A stretch of DNA of 6,379 nucleotides. Origin: JBBRYW01 sp038253945. Its GTDB lineage: Bacteria > Actinomycetota > Thermoleophilia > Gaiellales > Gaiellaceae. The notes below the pieces were generated by a model. That model saw only the letters and a program-made list of their open reading frames with translations. It had not been told where the DNA came from and did not search any database. The translations under genes were made by a program, and so were the position numbers. Location of the stretch: the NCBI GenBank assembly GCA_038253945.1, contig JBBSGR010000037.1, positions 1 through 6,379 of the forward strand, in the 5' to 3' direction. How positions within the stretch are numbered: position 1 is the stretch's first letter; every line of letters begins with the position of its first letter. Shown piece after piece: positions 1 through 5,851 of the stretch.

Positions 1-839
1 AGCCGCCCGTGATCCTTACGGGCGCCGCCGCGCGGGACGCAGCGCAGCAGGCCGACGGTGTACGGGTGCCGCGGGTCGTTGAGCACCGTCTCCGTTGCGC
101 CTTCCTCGACCAGTCGCCCCGCATAGAGGACGCCGATGCGGTCGCACATCTTGGCGATCACGCCCAGGTTGTGGCTGATGAAGAGCACCGACGTGTGCAG
201 CTCCGCCTGGAGGCCGGCGACTAGGTCGAGCACCTCGGCCTCGACGGTTGCGTCAAGGCCGGTCGTCGGCTCGTCGAGGATGAGCAGCGCCGGGTCGGTG
301 GCGAGCGCCATCGCGATGATCACGCGTTGCTGCATGCCGCCCGAGAGCTGGTGGGGATAGCGCCCCATCACCGAGCCGGGATCGGCGATCTGCACACGTG
401 TGAGTGCGTCGCGCGCGCGGTCGAGGGCCTCGGCCCCCCGGACGTCACGCAGGCTGAAGACCTCGGCGACCTGCTTACCAATCCGAATCGACGGGTTCAG
501 CGCGGCGCCGGGGTTCTGGTAGACCATCGAGACCGACTCGGAGCGCAGCCGGCGCAGCGCTGCGCCCGATAGCGCGAGCACGTCTCGCCCGTCGATCCTG
601 ATCGCGCCGGAGCGCACGAACCCGTTGCGCGCCAAGTACTGAACGATCGCAAGGGCCGCCGTCGACTTGCCGCAGCCCGACTCGCCGACGAGGCCGTACG
701 CCTCGCCGCGCTTCACGTTGAGCGTCACCCCGCGCAGTACCTCACGGTCGCGGCCGCGCACGCGGTACACCACGTCGAGCTCGTCGAGCTCGAGCGCGTG
801 CGGGGCGTGCTGCTCGGGTGGCGCGGCGGCTCCGCTCAT
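1..839 (-). CDS. Dpp/Opp-type ABC transporter ATP-binding protein (3' end outside window)
   Basis: This is the ATPase of a peptide/nickel-type ABC importer; it hydrolyses ATP on the cytoplasmic face to power the two permeases encoded just upstream. The 279 visible residues contain Walker A GESGCGKST (52-60), a Q-loop YQNP (107-110), the signature LSGGM (165-169), Walker B LLILDEP (185-191) and the switch histidine in SHN (H223). The visible end is an HPYT motif (258-261) followed by an arginine-rich stretch, typical of the extra C-terminal oligopeptide-transporter domain of DppD/OppD. The ATG at 839 overlaps the permease stop by one base (TGATG), so translation is probably coupled; the Shine-Dalgarno sequence is weak. 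Single-domain relatives are usually about 320-340 residues, so roughly 40-60 residues should lie beyond the edge, or more if this is a fused double ATPase. A DppF/OppF partner is expected next but is not visible. Family assignment is firm; the substrate is unknown. Confidence 0.95.
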   Translation of the reverse strand, partial: MSGAAAPPEQHAPHALELDELDVVYRVRGRDREVLRGVTLNVKRGEAYGLVGESGCGKSTAALAIVQYLARNGFVRSGAIRIDGRDVLALSGAALRRLRSESVSMVYQNPGAALNPSIRIGKQVAEVFSLRDVRGAEALDRARDALTRVQIADPGSVMGRYPHQLSGGMQQRVIIAMALATDPALLILDEPTTGLDATVEAEVLDLVAGLQAELHTSVLFISHNLGVIAKMCDRIGVLYAGRLVEEGATETVLNDPRHPYTVGLLRCVPRGGARKDHGR

Positions 840-1714
840 CAGTCCAGCACCTGCTGCAGGCCGTCTGCGATCAGGTTCACTCCGACGATCAGGGTGGCGA
901 TCGCGAGGGCGGGGAACAGGACCGTCCACTCATAGGTGCCGGAGTTCAGGAGGGTGTAGTTGTCGGCGATCTGAAGCGACCAGTCCGGCGACGGCGGCTG
1001 CACGCCGAAGCCGAGGAACGTGAGCCCGGCAACCGCGAAGATCGCGTAGCCGAGCCGGACCGTCGCCTCGACGACGATCGGGCCGGCGATGTTGGGGAGG
1101 ATCTCGGCGAACATGATGAAGGGAGCGCGTTCCCCGCGCAGCTTTGCGGCCGAGACGTAGTCGAGCTCCCGTTCACCGAGGACGGCCGCACGGACGGTAC
1201 GGGCCACGATCGGCGTGAAGACGGCTCCGATCACGATGATCAGGGTGACGTTGGAGCTGCCGAGCGCAACGAGCGCAGTCACCGCGATCACGATCAGCGG
1301 CAACGCCAGCACTGCGTCGATGACGCGGCTGATCGTATCGTCGACCCAGCCCCTGAAGTAGCCGGTGACGAGGCCCAACGTCGTGCCGCCGGCGATGCCG
1401 AGGATCGTCGCGAGCGGCGCCACCTTCATCGTGTCCGTCGCCCCGGCGAGCACGCGCGAGAGGACGTCCCGCCCCAACGAGTCGGTTCCGAACCAGTGGC
1501 CGGCGCTAAGCCCGTTCAGGATCGCGTCCGACTGGGCGAGCGGGTCGTCGGGTGTCAAGCGGGAGCCGACGAACGCCCAGAACACCCACCAGCCGACGAG
1601 CACGGCGCCGACGATGAACGTCTTCGAGTGCGCGAGCTGTCCAAGCGTCTCGCGCCGGGCGATCCGAGCCTCGCTCGTCGCCGGGATCGGAGTCGTCGGC
1701 GTCACGGCGCTCAC
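839..1714 (-). CDS. Dpp/Opp-type ABC transporter permease, DppC-like
   Basis: This is the second inner-membrane channel subunit of the importer, 291 residues, a normal length for DppC/OppC. A cytoplasmic N-terminal tail is followed by a first membrane helix at about 33-50. Next comes the conserved HWFGTDSLGRDVLSR segment (73-87), helices near 98-118, 131-150 and 155-175, and the EAA coupling loop around 185-208 (DYVSAAKLRG, then EILPN). Then come LGFGVQPPSPDWS (234-246) and a last helix at about 264-285. The start chosen is GTG at 1714, in the GTGA that overlaps the stop of the preceding permease by four bases, with GGAG at 1725-1722 seven bases upstream. A second GTG at 1705 is a less likely alternative. 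The frame stays open upstream to about 2185, but that stretch lies inside the other permease and does not resemble a transporter. The pairing with a DppB-type permease and a DppD-type ATPase fixes its role; the substrate cannot be inferred. Confidence 0.95.
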   Translation of the reverse strand: MSAVTPTTPIPATSEARIARRETLGQLAHSKTFIVGAVLVGWWVFWAFVGSRLTPDDPLAQSDAILNGLSAGHWFGTDSLGRDVLSRVLAGATDTMKVAPLATILGIAGGTTLGLVTGYFRGWVDDTISRVIDAVLALPLIVIAVTALVALGSSNVTLIIVIGAVFTPIVARTVRAAVLGERELDYVSAAKLRGERAPFIMFAEILPNIAGPIVVEATVRLGYAIFAVAGLTFLGFGVQPPSPDWSLQIADNYTLLNSGTYEWTVLFPALAIATLIVGVNLIADGLQQVLD

Positions 1715-2664
1715 TCGGCGGCTCCGTGGCGAATGCGCGGGTTGAAGACCGAGTAGAGCAGATCGGCGACGAATGTCGCGATGAGGTAGACGATCCCCAC
1801 GATCAGCACACCGCTTTGCAGCAGCGTGAAGTCCTTGGCCTGCGCGGCGATGTAGATCCGCTGCCCGATGCCGTTGTAGTTGAAGAGCTTCTCGATCACG
1901 AGCAGGCCGCCGATCAGGTAGCCGACCTGCGTCGCCACGACGGCGATCGTCGGCAGCAGGGAGTTGCGCAGTACGTGCCGGCCGACGACCTGACGCGGGG
2001 TCAGGCCCTTGAGGTACGCCGTACGCGTGTAGTCGGCATCGATCGCCTCGATCACCCCGGCGCGTGTGATGCGTGCGATGTAGCCGAACAGGACGGCGAC
2101 GAGCGCGAAGCTCGGCAGGAGCAGGTACTTGACCTGCGTGAAGAAGCCGGCGCCGGCCGGAGCGGCGGCGCTGACCGGGAGCCATTTGAGCACCACTCCG
2201 AAGACGACGATCAGGATGATCGCCGTGACGAACTCGGGAATCGAGGTGAACGAGAGGCCGGTGACGGTGATCACGCGATCGGTAGCGCGGTTCCGGCGCA
2301 GGGCGGCGACGGTGCCGCCAAGCAGGCTGAGCGGCACGACGAGGACGAACGCCACAGCCGCGAGCTTGAGCGAGTTCACGAGCGAGGGGCCGAGCAGCTT
2401 GCTGACGGAGACGCCGTACTGCAGCGACGTGCCGAGGTCACCGCGCGCGAAGTGACTCACCCAGTCCCAGTACTGCGTCCAGATCGGCCGGTCGACTCCG
2501 TGCTCGTGGTTGAACCTGGTCACGTCCGCCGGGCTCGCGAACGGCCCGAGAACGTTCCGGCCGATGTCGCCCGGCAGGAGCTGGGAGGCGGCGAACACGA
2601 TCACGCTGAGCAGGATGAGCGTGACGAATGAGAGCGCGAGACGTTTGAGCAGGAACCGGGCTAT
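1711..2664 (-). CDS. Dpp/Opp-type ABC transporter permease, DppB-like, apparent ATA start
   Basis: This is the first channel subunit of the importer, 317 residues from the start proposed here. The N-terminus reads (M)ARFLLKRLALSFVTL, the classic DppB opening with a basic cap and first helix at about 8-30. The periplasmic loop and GDLGTSLQYG segment follow, then helices near 98-120 and 140-160, the EAA coupling region at about 207-238 (DADYTRTAYLKGL, then NSLLP), and two last helices near 240-258 and 283-305. It ends with VFNPRIR, equivalent to the DPRLR-type tail motif. The start codon is ATA at 2664-2662, six bases downstream of a perfect GGAGG (2675-2671). No ATG, GTG or TTG is in frame between that site and a stop at 2748-2746. 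The next conventional start, GTG at 2604, would remove half of the first membrane helix. Either a rare ATA start or an ATG-to-ATA change or sequence error explains this. Family is certain; the exact start is less so. Confidence 0.93.
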   Translation of the reverse strand: MARFLLKRLALSFVTLILLSVIVFAASQLLPGDIGRNVLGPFASPADVTRFNHEHGVDRPIWTQYWDWVSHFARGDLGTSLQYGVSVSKLLGPSLVNSLKLAAVAFVLVVPLSLLGGTVAALRRNRATDRVITVTGLSFTSIPEFVTAIILIVVFGVVLKWLPVSAAAPAGAGFFTQVKYLLLPSFALVAVLFGYIARITRAGVIEAIDADYTRTAYLKGLTPRQVVGRHVLRNSLLPTIAVVATQVGYLIGGLLVIEKLFNYNGIGQRIYIAAQAKDFTLLQSGVLIVGIVYLIATFVADLLYSVFNPRIRHGAAE

Positions 2665-2670
2665 GACTGT

Positions 2671-2675
2671 CCTCC
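2671..2675 (-). promoter_or_regulatory. Ribosome-binding site deciding the permease start
   Basis: GGAGG reads on the minus strand from 2675 to 2671. It sits six bases before the ATA at 2664, the ideal distance for initiation there. It is about 66 bases from the first conventional in-frame start (GTG at 2604), far too distant to serve it. It is the main argument for the longer permease N-terminus. Confidence 0.75.
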
Positions 2676-2681
2676 GTCTTC

Positions 2682-2715
2682 GGCTCGCCGAGCCGCCGCC
2701 GCTGCGCGGCGAGCC
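2682..2715. other. Stem-loop between binding-protein and permease genes
   Basis: The arms GGCTCGCCG (2682-2690) and CGGCGAGCC (2707-2715) form a perfect 9-bp stem around a 16-base GC-rich loop. An alternative small hairpin, CGGCTC-GCC-GAGCCG, uses 2681-2695. No T-run follows in the minus direction, so it is unlikely to be a complete intrinsic terminator. It lies in the 62-base gap after the solute-binding-protein stop and before the permease ribosome-binding site. In many ABC operons a structure at this point protects the upstream message or causes partial termination, so the binding protein is made in excess over the membrane parts. That role is inferred here. Confidence 0.6.
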
Positions 2716-2726
2716 TAGGGCGTCAC

Positions 2727-4421
2727 CTAAGCGAGGTGCGAGCGACTAAGGAAGACGACGTTGATGGCGTCGGCCTGGTAGCCCTTGAGCTTCGTCGTCC
2801 CGGCCGCCAGGTAGTTGTAGAAGTACGGAATGATCACCGGCGTGTCGTGGAGCAGCAACAGCTGCATCTGCCTCGCGTACTTTCGCTGATCCGAGATTGC
2901 GATCGCGGCGGTGAACTGCTTCGCCAGTCGGTCGAACTTCTTGTTCGAGTAGTGCGCGGCGTCCCAGACGCCCTTCGTCTTGAACGCCGAGTTCATCAGC
3001 ACGTTCGGGACGGCCCGGTGGCCCCAGTTGGTGATGTTCATCGGCGTGTTCAGCCACGGTGTTGTCCCCCAGCCGGTCGGCGGGCCGGTCTGTGTGCCCG
3101 CATAGTACGCCGTCGCTGTGAGGATGATCAGCTTCATGTCGATCCCGATCGCCTTCACCGAGCGCTGGAGGATCTGCGCCAGCTGCGGGATCTCGCCGGT
3201 CTTCACCGCCGTCAGGGTGATCTTAAAGCCGCGCGGGTAGCCGGCCTGCGCCATCAGCTTCTTGGCCAGCTTCAGGTCCTTGTGCCGTTGCGGCACGGAC
3301 TTGTCGGTCGCCTGCTGCACGGGCGCGAAAGGCGAGTCGTTCCCGAGGTCGGAGCGGTTCGCGAAGAGCGTCTTGATGATCGACGGGCGGTCGAGCGTGA
3401 GCGCGATCGCCTGGCGCACGCGCCGATCCTTGAGCTCGTTCCCCGCGTCGACCCGCATGCAGATCTGGCGGTGCGGCGCACCCCGTGCGACGAAGATCTC
3501 GACCCTCCGGTTGTTGAGCAGCGCGCGGGCGGTGGTGACGTTGATCTGGTTGATCAGGTCGATCTGGCCGCCGAGCAGCGCCGAGACGATCGCAGAGTCC
3601 TCGGAGTAGTAGGTGACGTCGACGCCCTGGAGTGCCGCGGTGCCGCCCCACCAGCCGGCGAAGCGCTCGAACTTGGCGCCGACGCCCGGCCTGTACGAAA
3701 CGAGCTTGAACGCGCCGGTCCCCTGCGGCTTCTTCTCGAACGTACCGACTTTGTAGTCGGCGGGCAGCAGAATCGCCTGGTAGGTCGTCGAGCTCGTCAG
3801 GTACGGGAAGTTCGCGTTGGGCGCCTCGAGGTGGAACTCGACTGTCAGGTTGTTGATTTTCTTGATACCGCCCGGCGAGAGGACGCCCTTGTACGCCGAG
3901 AGCGCCTGCGATCCCGACTTCGGGTCGGTGAGACGGTCATAGGTGGCGACGACGTCGTCGGCGCCGAAGCGCTGCCCGTCCTGGAACTTGACCCCCGGGC
4001 GGAGCTTGTACCTCCACACCGTCGCGTCCTTGTTCGGCTTCCAGCTCAGCGCCAGCTCGGGCCGCAGCGCCAGACTGCGCGTCGCCCGGATGAGGAACTC
4101 GCCGGCCACCGTCCCCGTGGAGATCTGGCCGGTGTTGACGTAGAGATGCGGGTCGAGCGCGCCCTCCGGCGGCGGCGTGACGCCGAGCCGGAGCCGGCCG
4201 CCGGCCTTCGCGGCGGCCGTGGCAGCGTGCGCGAGCGGCGCGTCGAACACCGCGAGCGCCGACCCGATAACCCCGAACGAGAGCCCCAGAACCGTGGCGC
4301 GTCGGATGAAGTCCTGGCGGTCCATCTCGCCGCCTGCGAGCTCATCGATCAGGTCGTTCTCGAGCGGCCCGGCCTCGCTGAAGCGATAGTCGTCGAGCCT
4401 ACTCATCTCGTCGCGGTCCAT
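2727..4421 (-). CDS. Extracellular solute-binding protein of a Dpp/Opp-type ABC importer (SBP family 5)
   Basis: This is the ligand-capture subunit of the importer, 564 residues, the usual size for family-5 peptide/nickel binding proteins. A long polar N-terminus (about residues 1-33, rich in Asp and Glu) precedes DRQDFIRRATVLGLS with twin arginines at 40-41. A hydrophobic stretch to about 58 and a likely cleavage site after AHA (64-66) follow, which looks like a Tat-type signal. There is no lipobox cysteine. The mature part has family hallmarks: WRYKLRPGVKFQDG with a DDVVATYDRL helix soon after, then GTGAFKLVSY, then VRQAIALTLDR, and a C-terminal region ending in VIIPYFYNY and a short tail. 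The start is ATG at 4421 because AAGGAGG (4434-4428) lies six bases upstream; TTG at 4424 is in frame but worse placed. It is first in the importer operon and probably has its own promoter. The bound ligand (peptide, sugar, metal chelate or other) cannot be told from sequence. Confidence 0.95.
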   Translation of the reverse strand: MDRDEMSRLDDYRFSEAGPLENDLIDELAGGEMDRQDFIRRATVLGLSFGVIGSALAVFDAPLAHAATAAAKAGGRLRLGVTPPPEGALDPHLYVNTGQISTGTVAGEFLIRATRSLALRPELALSWKPNKDATVWRYKLRPGVKFQDGQRFGADDVVATYDRLTDPKSGSQALSAYKGVLSPGGIKKINNLTVEFHLEAPNANFPYLTSSTTYQAILLPADYKVGTFEKKPQGTGAFKLVSYRPGVGAKFERFAGWWGGTAALQGVDVTYYSEDSAIVSALLGGQIDLINQINVTTARALLNNRRVEIFVARGAPHRQICMRVDAGNELKDRRVRQAIALTLDRPSIIKTLFANRSDLGNDSPFAPVQQATDKSVPQRHKDLKLAKKLMAQAGYPRGFKITLTAVKTGEIPQLAQILQRSVKAIGIDMKLIILTATAYYAGTQTGPPTGWGTTPWLNTPMNITNWGHRAVPNVLMNSAFKTKGVWDAAHYSNKKFDRLAKQFTAAIAISDQRKYARQMQLLLLHDTPVIIPYFYNYLAAGTTKLKGYQADAINVVFLSRSHLA

Positions 4422-4427
4422 CAAACT

Positions 4428-4434
4428 CCTCCTT
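4428..4434 (-). promoter_or_regulatory. Strong Shine-Dalgarno of the solute-binding-protein gene
   Basis: AAGGAGG on the minus strand (4434-4428) is followed by six bases and then ATG at 4421. It is one of the best ribosome-binding sites in the window, fitting high expression of the binding protein. It favours ATG 4421 over the adjacent TTG 4424. Confidence 0.85.
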
Positions 4435-4446
4435 CACCTCGAAATC

Positions 4447-4456
4447 TGCACGTGCA
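4447..4456. repeat. 10-bp perfect palindrome TGCACGTGCA in the leader
   Basis: TGCACGTGCA is its own reverse complement and contains CACGTG. It lies between the proposed promoter and the ribosome-binding site of the solute-binding-protein gene, so it could be a regulator site or a weak RNA hairpin. In GC-rich DNA a single 10-bp palindrome can occur by chance, and no family can be assigned. Confidence 0.3.
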
Positions 4457-4503
4457 CCCGCTTGTGACGCGTTCGGTGGACGGAAGTTGCGGTGACCCAG
4501 TGA

Positions 4504-4532
4504 AACCTCGCAGCACCATAAGTTTATGTCAA
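4504..4532 (-). promoter_or_regulatory. Candidate housekeeping-type promoter of the importer operon
   Basis: On the minus strand TTGACA (4532-4527) is a perfect -35 box. Seventeen bases further on is GAGGTT (4509-4504), which matches five of six positions of the TAGGTT-like -10 seen at many actinobacterial sigma-70 promoters. Transcription would begin near 4497, giving a leader of about 76 bases before the ATG at 4421. The site lies just beyond the stop of the broken TPP-enzyme gene, so the importer would not depend on transcription through that gene. The -10 box is imperfect, so this is a candidate only. Confidence 0.5.
4517..4528. promoter_or_regulatory. AT-rich dyad CATAA-GT-TTATG, possible operator
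   Basis: CATAAGTTTATG (4517-4528) has arms CATAA and TTATG around a 2-base centre. It is a conspicuous AT-rich patch in very GC-rich surroundings. It touches the proposed -35 box and fills much of the spacer, where a bound repressor would block RNA polymerase. Short dyads of this shape are typical of GntR/TetR-class operators, but no regulator gene is in the window and the assignment is inference. Confidence 0.35.
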
Positions 4533-4547
4533 GGACCGTCCGTTTCG

Positions 4548-5705
4548 TCAAGCGATCGGCTCGAACGGCTCGAGCACGGTTGGCAGGATCACGACCGCCG
4601 TTCCTTCCAGCTCGAGCGCCCACGCCAGATCTGCAGCGAGATCTTGCGGGGTGGACGTCTTCGCGGGGACCCCGAAGGCGCCCGACAGGGCGGCAAAGTT
4701 GGGCTGGACGAGGTCGACGGCGTAGGTTTCGCCGTAGGCGTGGCGCTGGCGCAGGATGCCGTAGCCGCCGTCGTCGATGACGAGCAAGGCGACCGCTGCT
4801 CCGAGTGCGGCCGGCCACGCGTAGCCGAGAGTCCCCGAGCCTAGGGGATAGAGGAAGCGGCGAGGATCGAGCGCGGGAAAGAACTCCGCTGCCCAGTAGG
4901 CGAGGATGGTCATGTCCCAGGCTGCGGAGCGCTGCACGCCGCCGCCGGCCCAGATCACCGGACGCTTCGCCCCCTCGACGAGCCGTGCCGCCTCGGCGAC
5001 CGCGTCGTAGGCGCCGAGACCGAAGGCGCCGAGGCGTCGAACCCGCGAGGCACGTCGAGCTCGGTCTCCCCTCCCCGCGACGAGCTCATCCAGCGGCTCG
5101 CCGTCGTGACGAGGGCCGTGTCCTCCCGCGCCGCCGTGCAGATTCTCTCCGGCGTGCTGTTACGGGGGGCGGCCGGTCGTGTCACCCTCGCCGCGACCGA
5201 CATGGAGCTGTCGCGTCGCAGCACATCGACGGGGATCTCGAGGTACACCGGCCCGCTCGGCGCTGCCTGGGCGCGCCGCCAGGCTTCCGCCGTGGAAGCC
5301 TCCTCGGCGCTCTCGGCGCGCGCGGCCCATGACGACGGGCGCGAAGGAGGCGAGCTGGTCGTCGAGCTCGTGCAGGAAGCCGCGCCCGCGCCCGATCAGA
5401 TCGCGCGGGATCTGGCTCGCGATTGCGATGACCGGGACGTGCACGGTGGCCGCCTCCATCAGCGCTGCGAGGCCATCAGGGCGGCGGGACCGGTGGTGAG
5501 GACAAGCGTGGCGGGCAGGCCGCTCGCACGGGCGTAGCCGTCTGCGGCGAACCCGGCGTCGAGCTCCGTGCGGAGCACGAACGTCTTGATCGGGCTCGTG
5601 CGCAATCCCTCCCAGATCGACAGGGAGTGCTTTCCCGGAATGCCGAAGACGACCTCGGCGCCGAGCGCCTCGAGGCTCTCGACGACGAGGTGACCGCCGG
5701 TTCAC
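4548..5705 (-). pseudogene. Decayed TPP-dependent acetolactate synthase/benzoylformate decarboxylase-like enzyme
   Basis: Pieces of one thiamine-diphosphate enzyme are spread over three frames. Reading from GTG 5705 (AAGGG at 5718-5714 upstream): the N-terminal part with GGHLVVESLEALGAEVVFGI, the cofactor-activating glutamate in RTELDAGFAADGYAR (E47 of the repaired protein) and TTGP. Next are ALMEAATVHVPVIAIASQIP and LHELDDQLASFAPVV, then GPVYLEIPVDVL. Then come RPVIWAGGGVQRS, LYPLGSGTLGYAWPAALGA and IDDGGYGIL, ending at 4548. Breaks seen: one extra C after the second codon (5699-5700), one base missing near 5475, two missing (or one extra) near 5330, and one missing near 5007. A roughly 160-base foreign insert sits at about 5061-5219. 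Two in-frame losses occur near 4914-4920 (most of the central domain, about 170 residues by family comparison) and near 4784-4790 (about 35 residues, including the GDG half of the metal/cofactor motif). The normal length is about 530-560 residues. No active enzyme can result. Its original substrate is unknown. Confidence 0.9.
5061..5219 (+). pseudogene. dnaN: Fragment of dnaN (sliding clamp N-terminus) inserted in the TPP-enzyme gene
   Basis: On the plus strand, frame starting at 5061, about 50 codons read like the first residues of the DNA polymerase III beta clamp. They include RDELIQRLAVVTRAVSSRA, then AVQILSGVLLR, a short glycine turn and VTLAATDMELS. This is the clamp pattern of a helix, a PVLSGVLL-like strand and a TDxE-S motif, and it is close to actinobacterial (Thermoleophilia-like) versions. 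No proper start codon is left at its 5' side, and the resemblance stops just after ELS (5213). Beyond that the frame is only the antisense of the TPP-enzyme gene. It has no promoter of its own that I can see and is far shorter than the roughly 370-residue clamp, so it is a non-functional relic. The recognition rests on remembered family patterns, not a database search. Confidence 0.75.
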
Positions 5706-5787
5706 GGTACTAGCCCTTCCTGGTGGTCGAAACTCGTGACGTTGTGACAAGTTCTCCAGCTGCGATGCGATGCCGATGGCGGCCGGA

Positions 5788-5804
5788 GCCGGGCTTCGCC
5801 CGGC
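5788..5804. repeat. GC-rich hairpin GCCGGGC-TTC-GCCCGGC
   Basis: Perfect 7-bp arms enclose a 3-base loop. An outer GGCC/GGCC pair (5781-5784 with 5808-5811) could extend the structure with small internal loops. It lies about 75 bases after the SDR stop in the direction of transcription. It may be part of a compound terminator or of a dispersed intergenic repeat; sequence alone does not separate these. Confidence 0.5.
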
Positions 5805-5851
5805 GGGAGGCCAAGAGCGGCCGGGCAGCGAGAGCGCAGAAGGAGGGGGTC

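Noticed and set aside
1715..2185. Upstream extension of the DppC-like frame
   Set aside because: It overlaps the DppB-like permease in another frame. Its protein is not transporter-like, and the GTG at 1714 with GGAG seven bases before it gives a normal DppC length.
818..2631. Two long plus-strand frames opposite the permeases
   Set aside because: They have the same shadow-frame composition (Arg, Asp, Gly, Glu), no motif, and certain ABC permeases on the other strand.
2736..4844. Long open frame on the plus strand (about 700 codons)
   Set aside because: It is antisense to the solute-binding protein and beyond. It is Arg/Asp/Val-rich low-complexity protein typical of high-GC shadow frames, while the minus strand reads as a well-known family over the same bases.
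5330..5475. Programmed ribosomal frameshifting in the TPP-enzyme gene
   Set aside because: At least four shifts of mixed direction, a foreign insert and two domain losses cannot be bridged by recoding. No slippery heptamer with a following structure stands out at the break points.
5106..5537. Plus-strand 143-codon frame as a functional gene
   Set aside because: Only its first third resembles DnaN. After about 5219 it is the antisense of the TPP-enzyme gene, so it is a fragment and not a new clamp-like protein.
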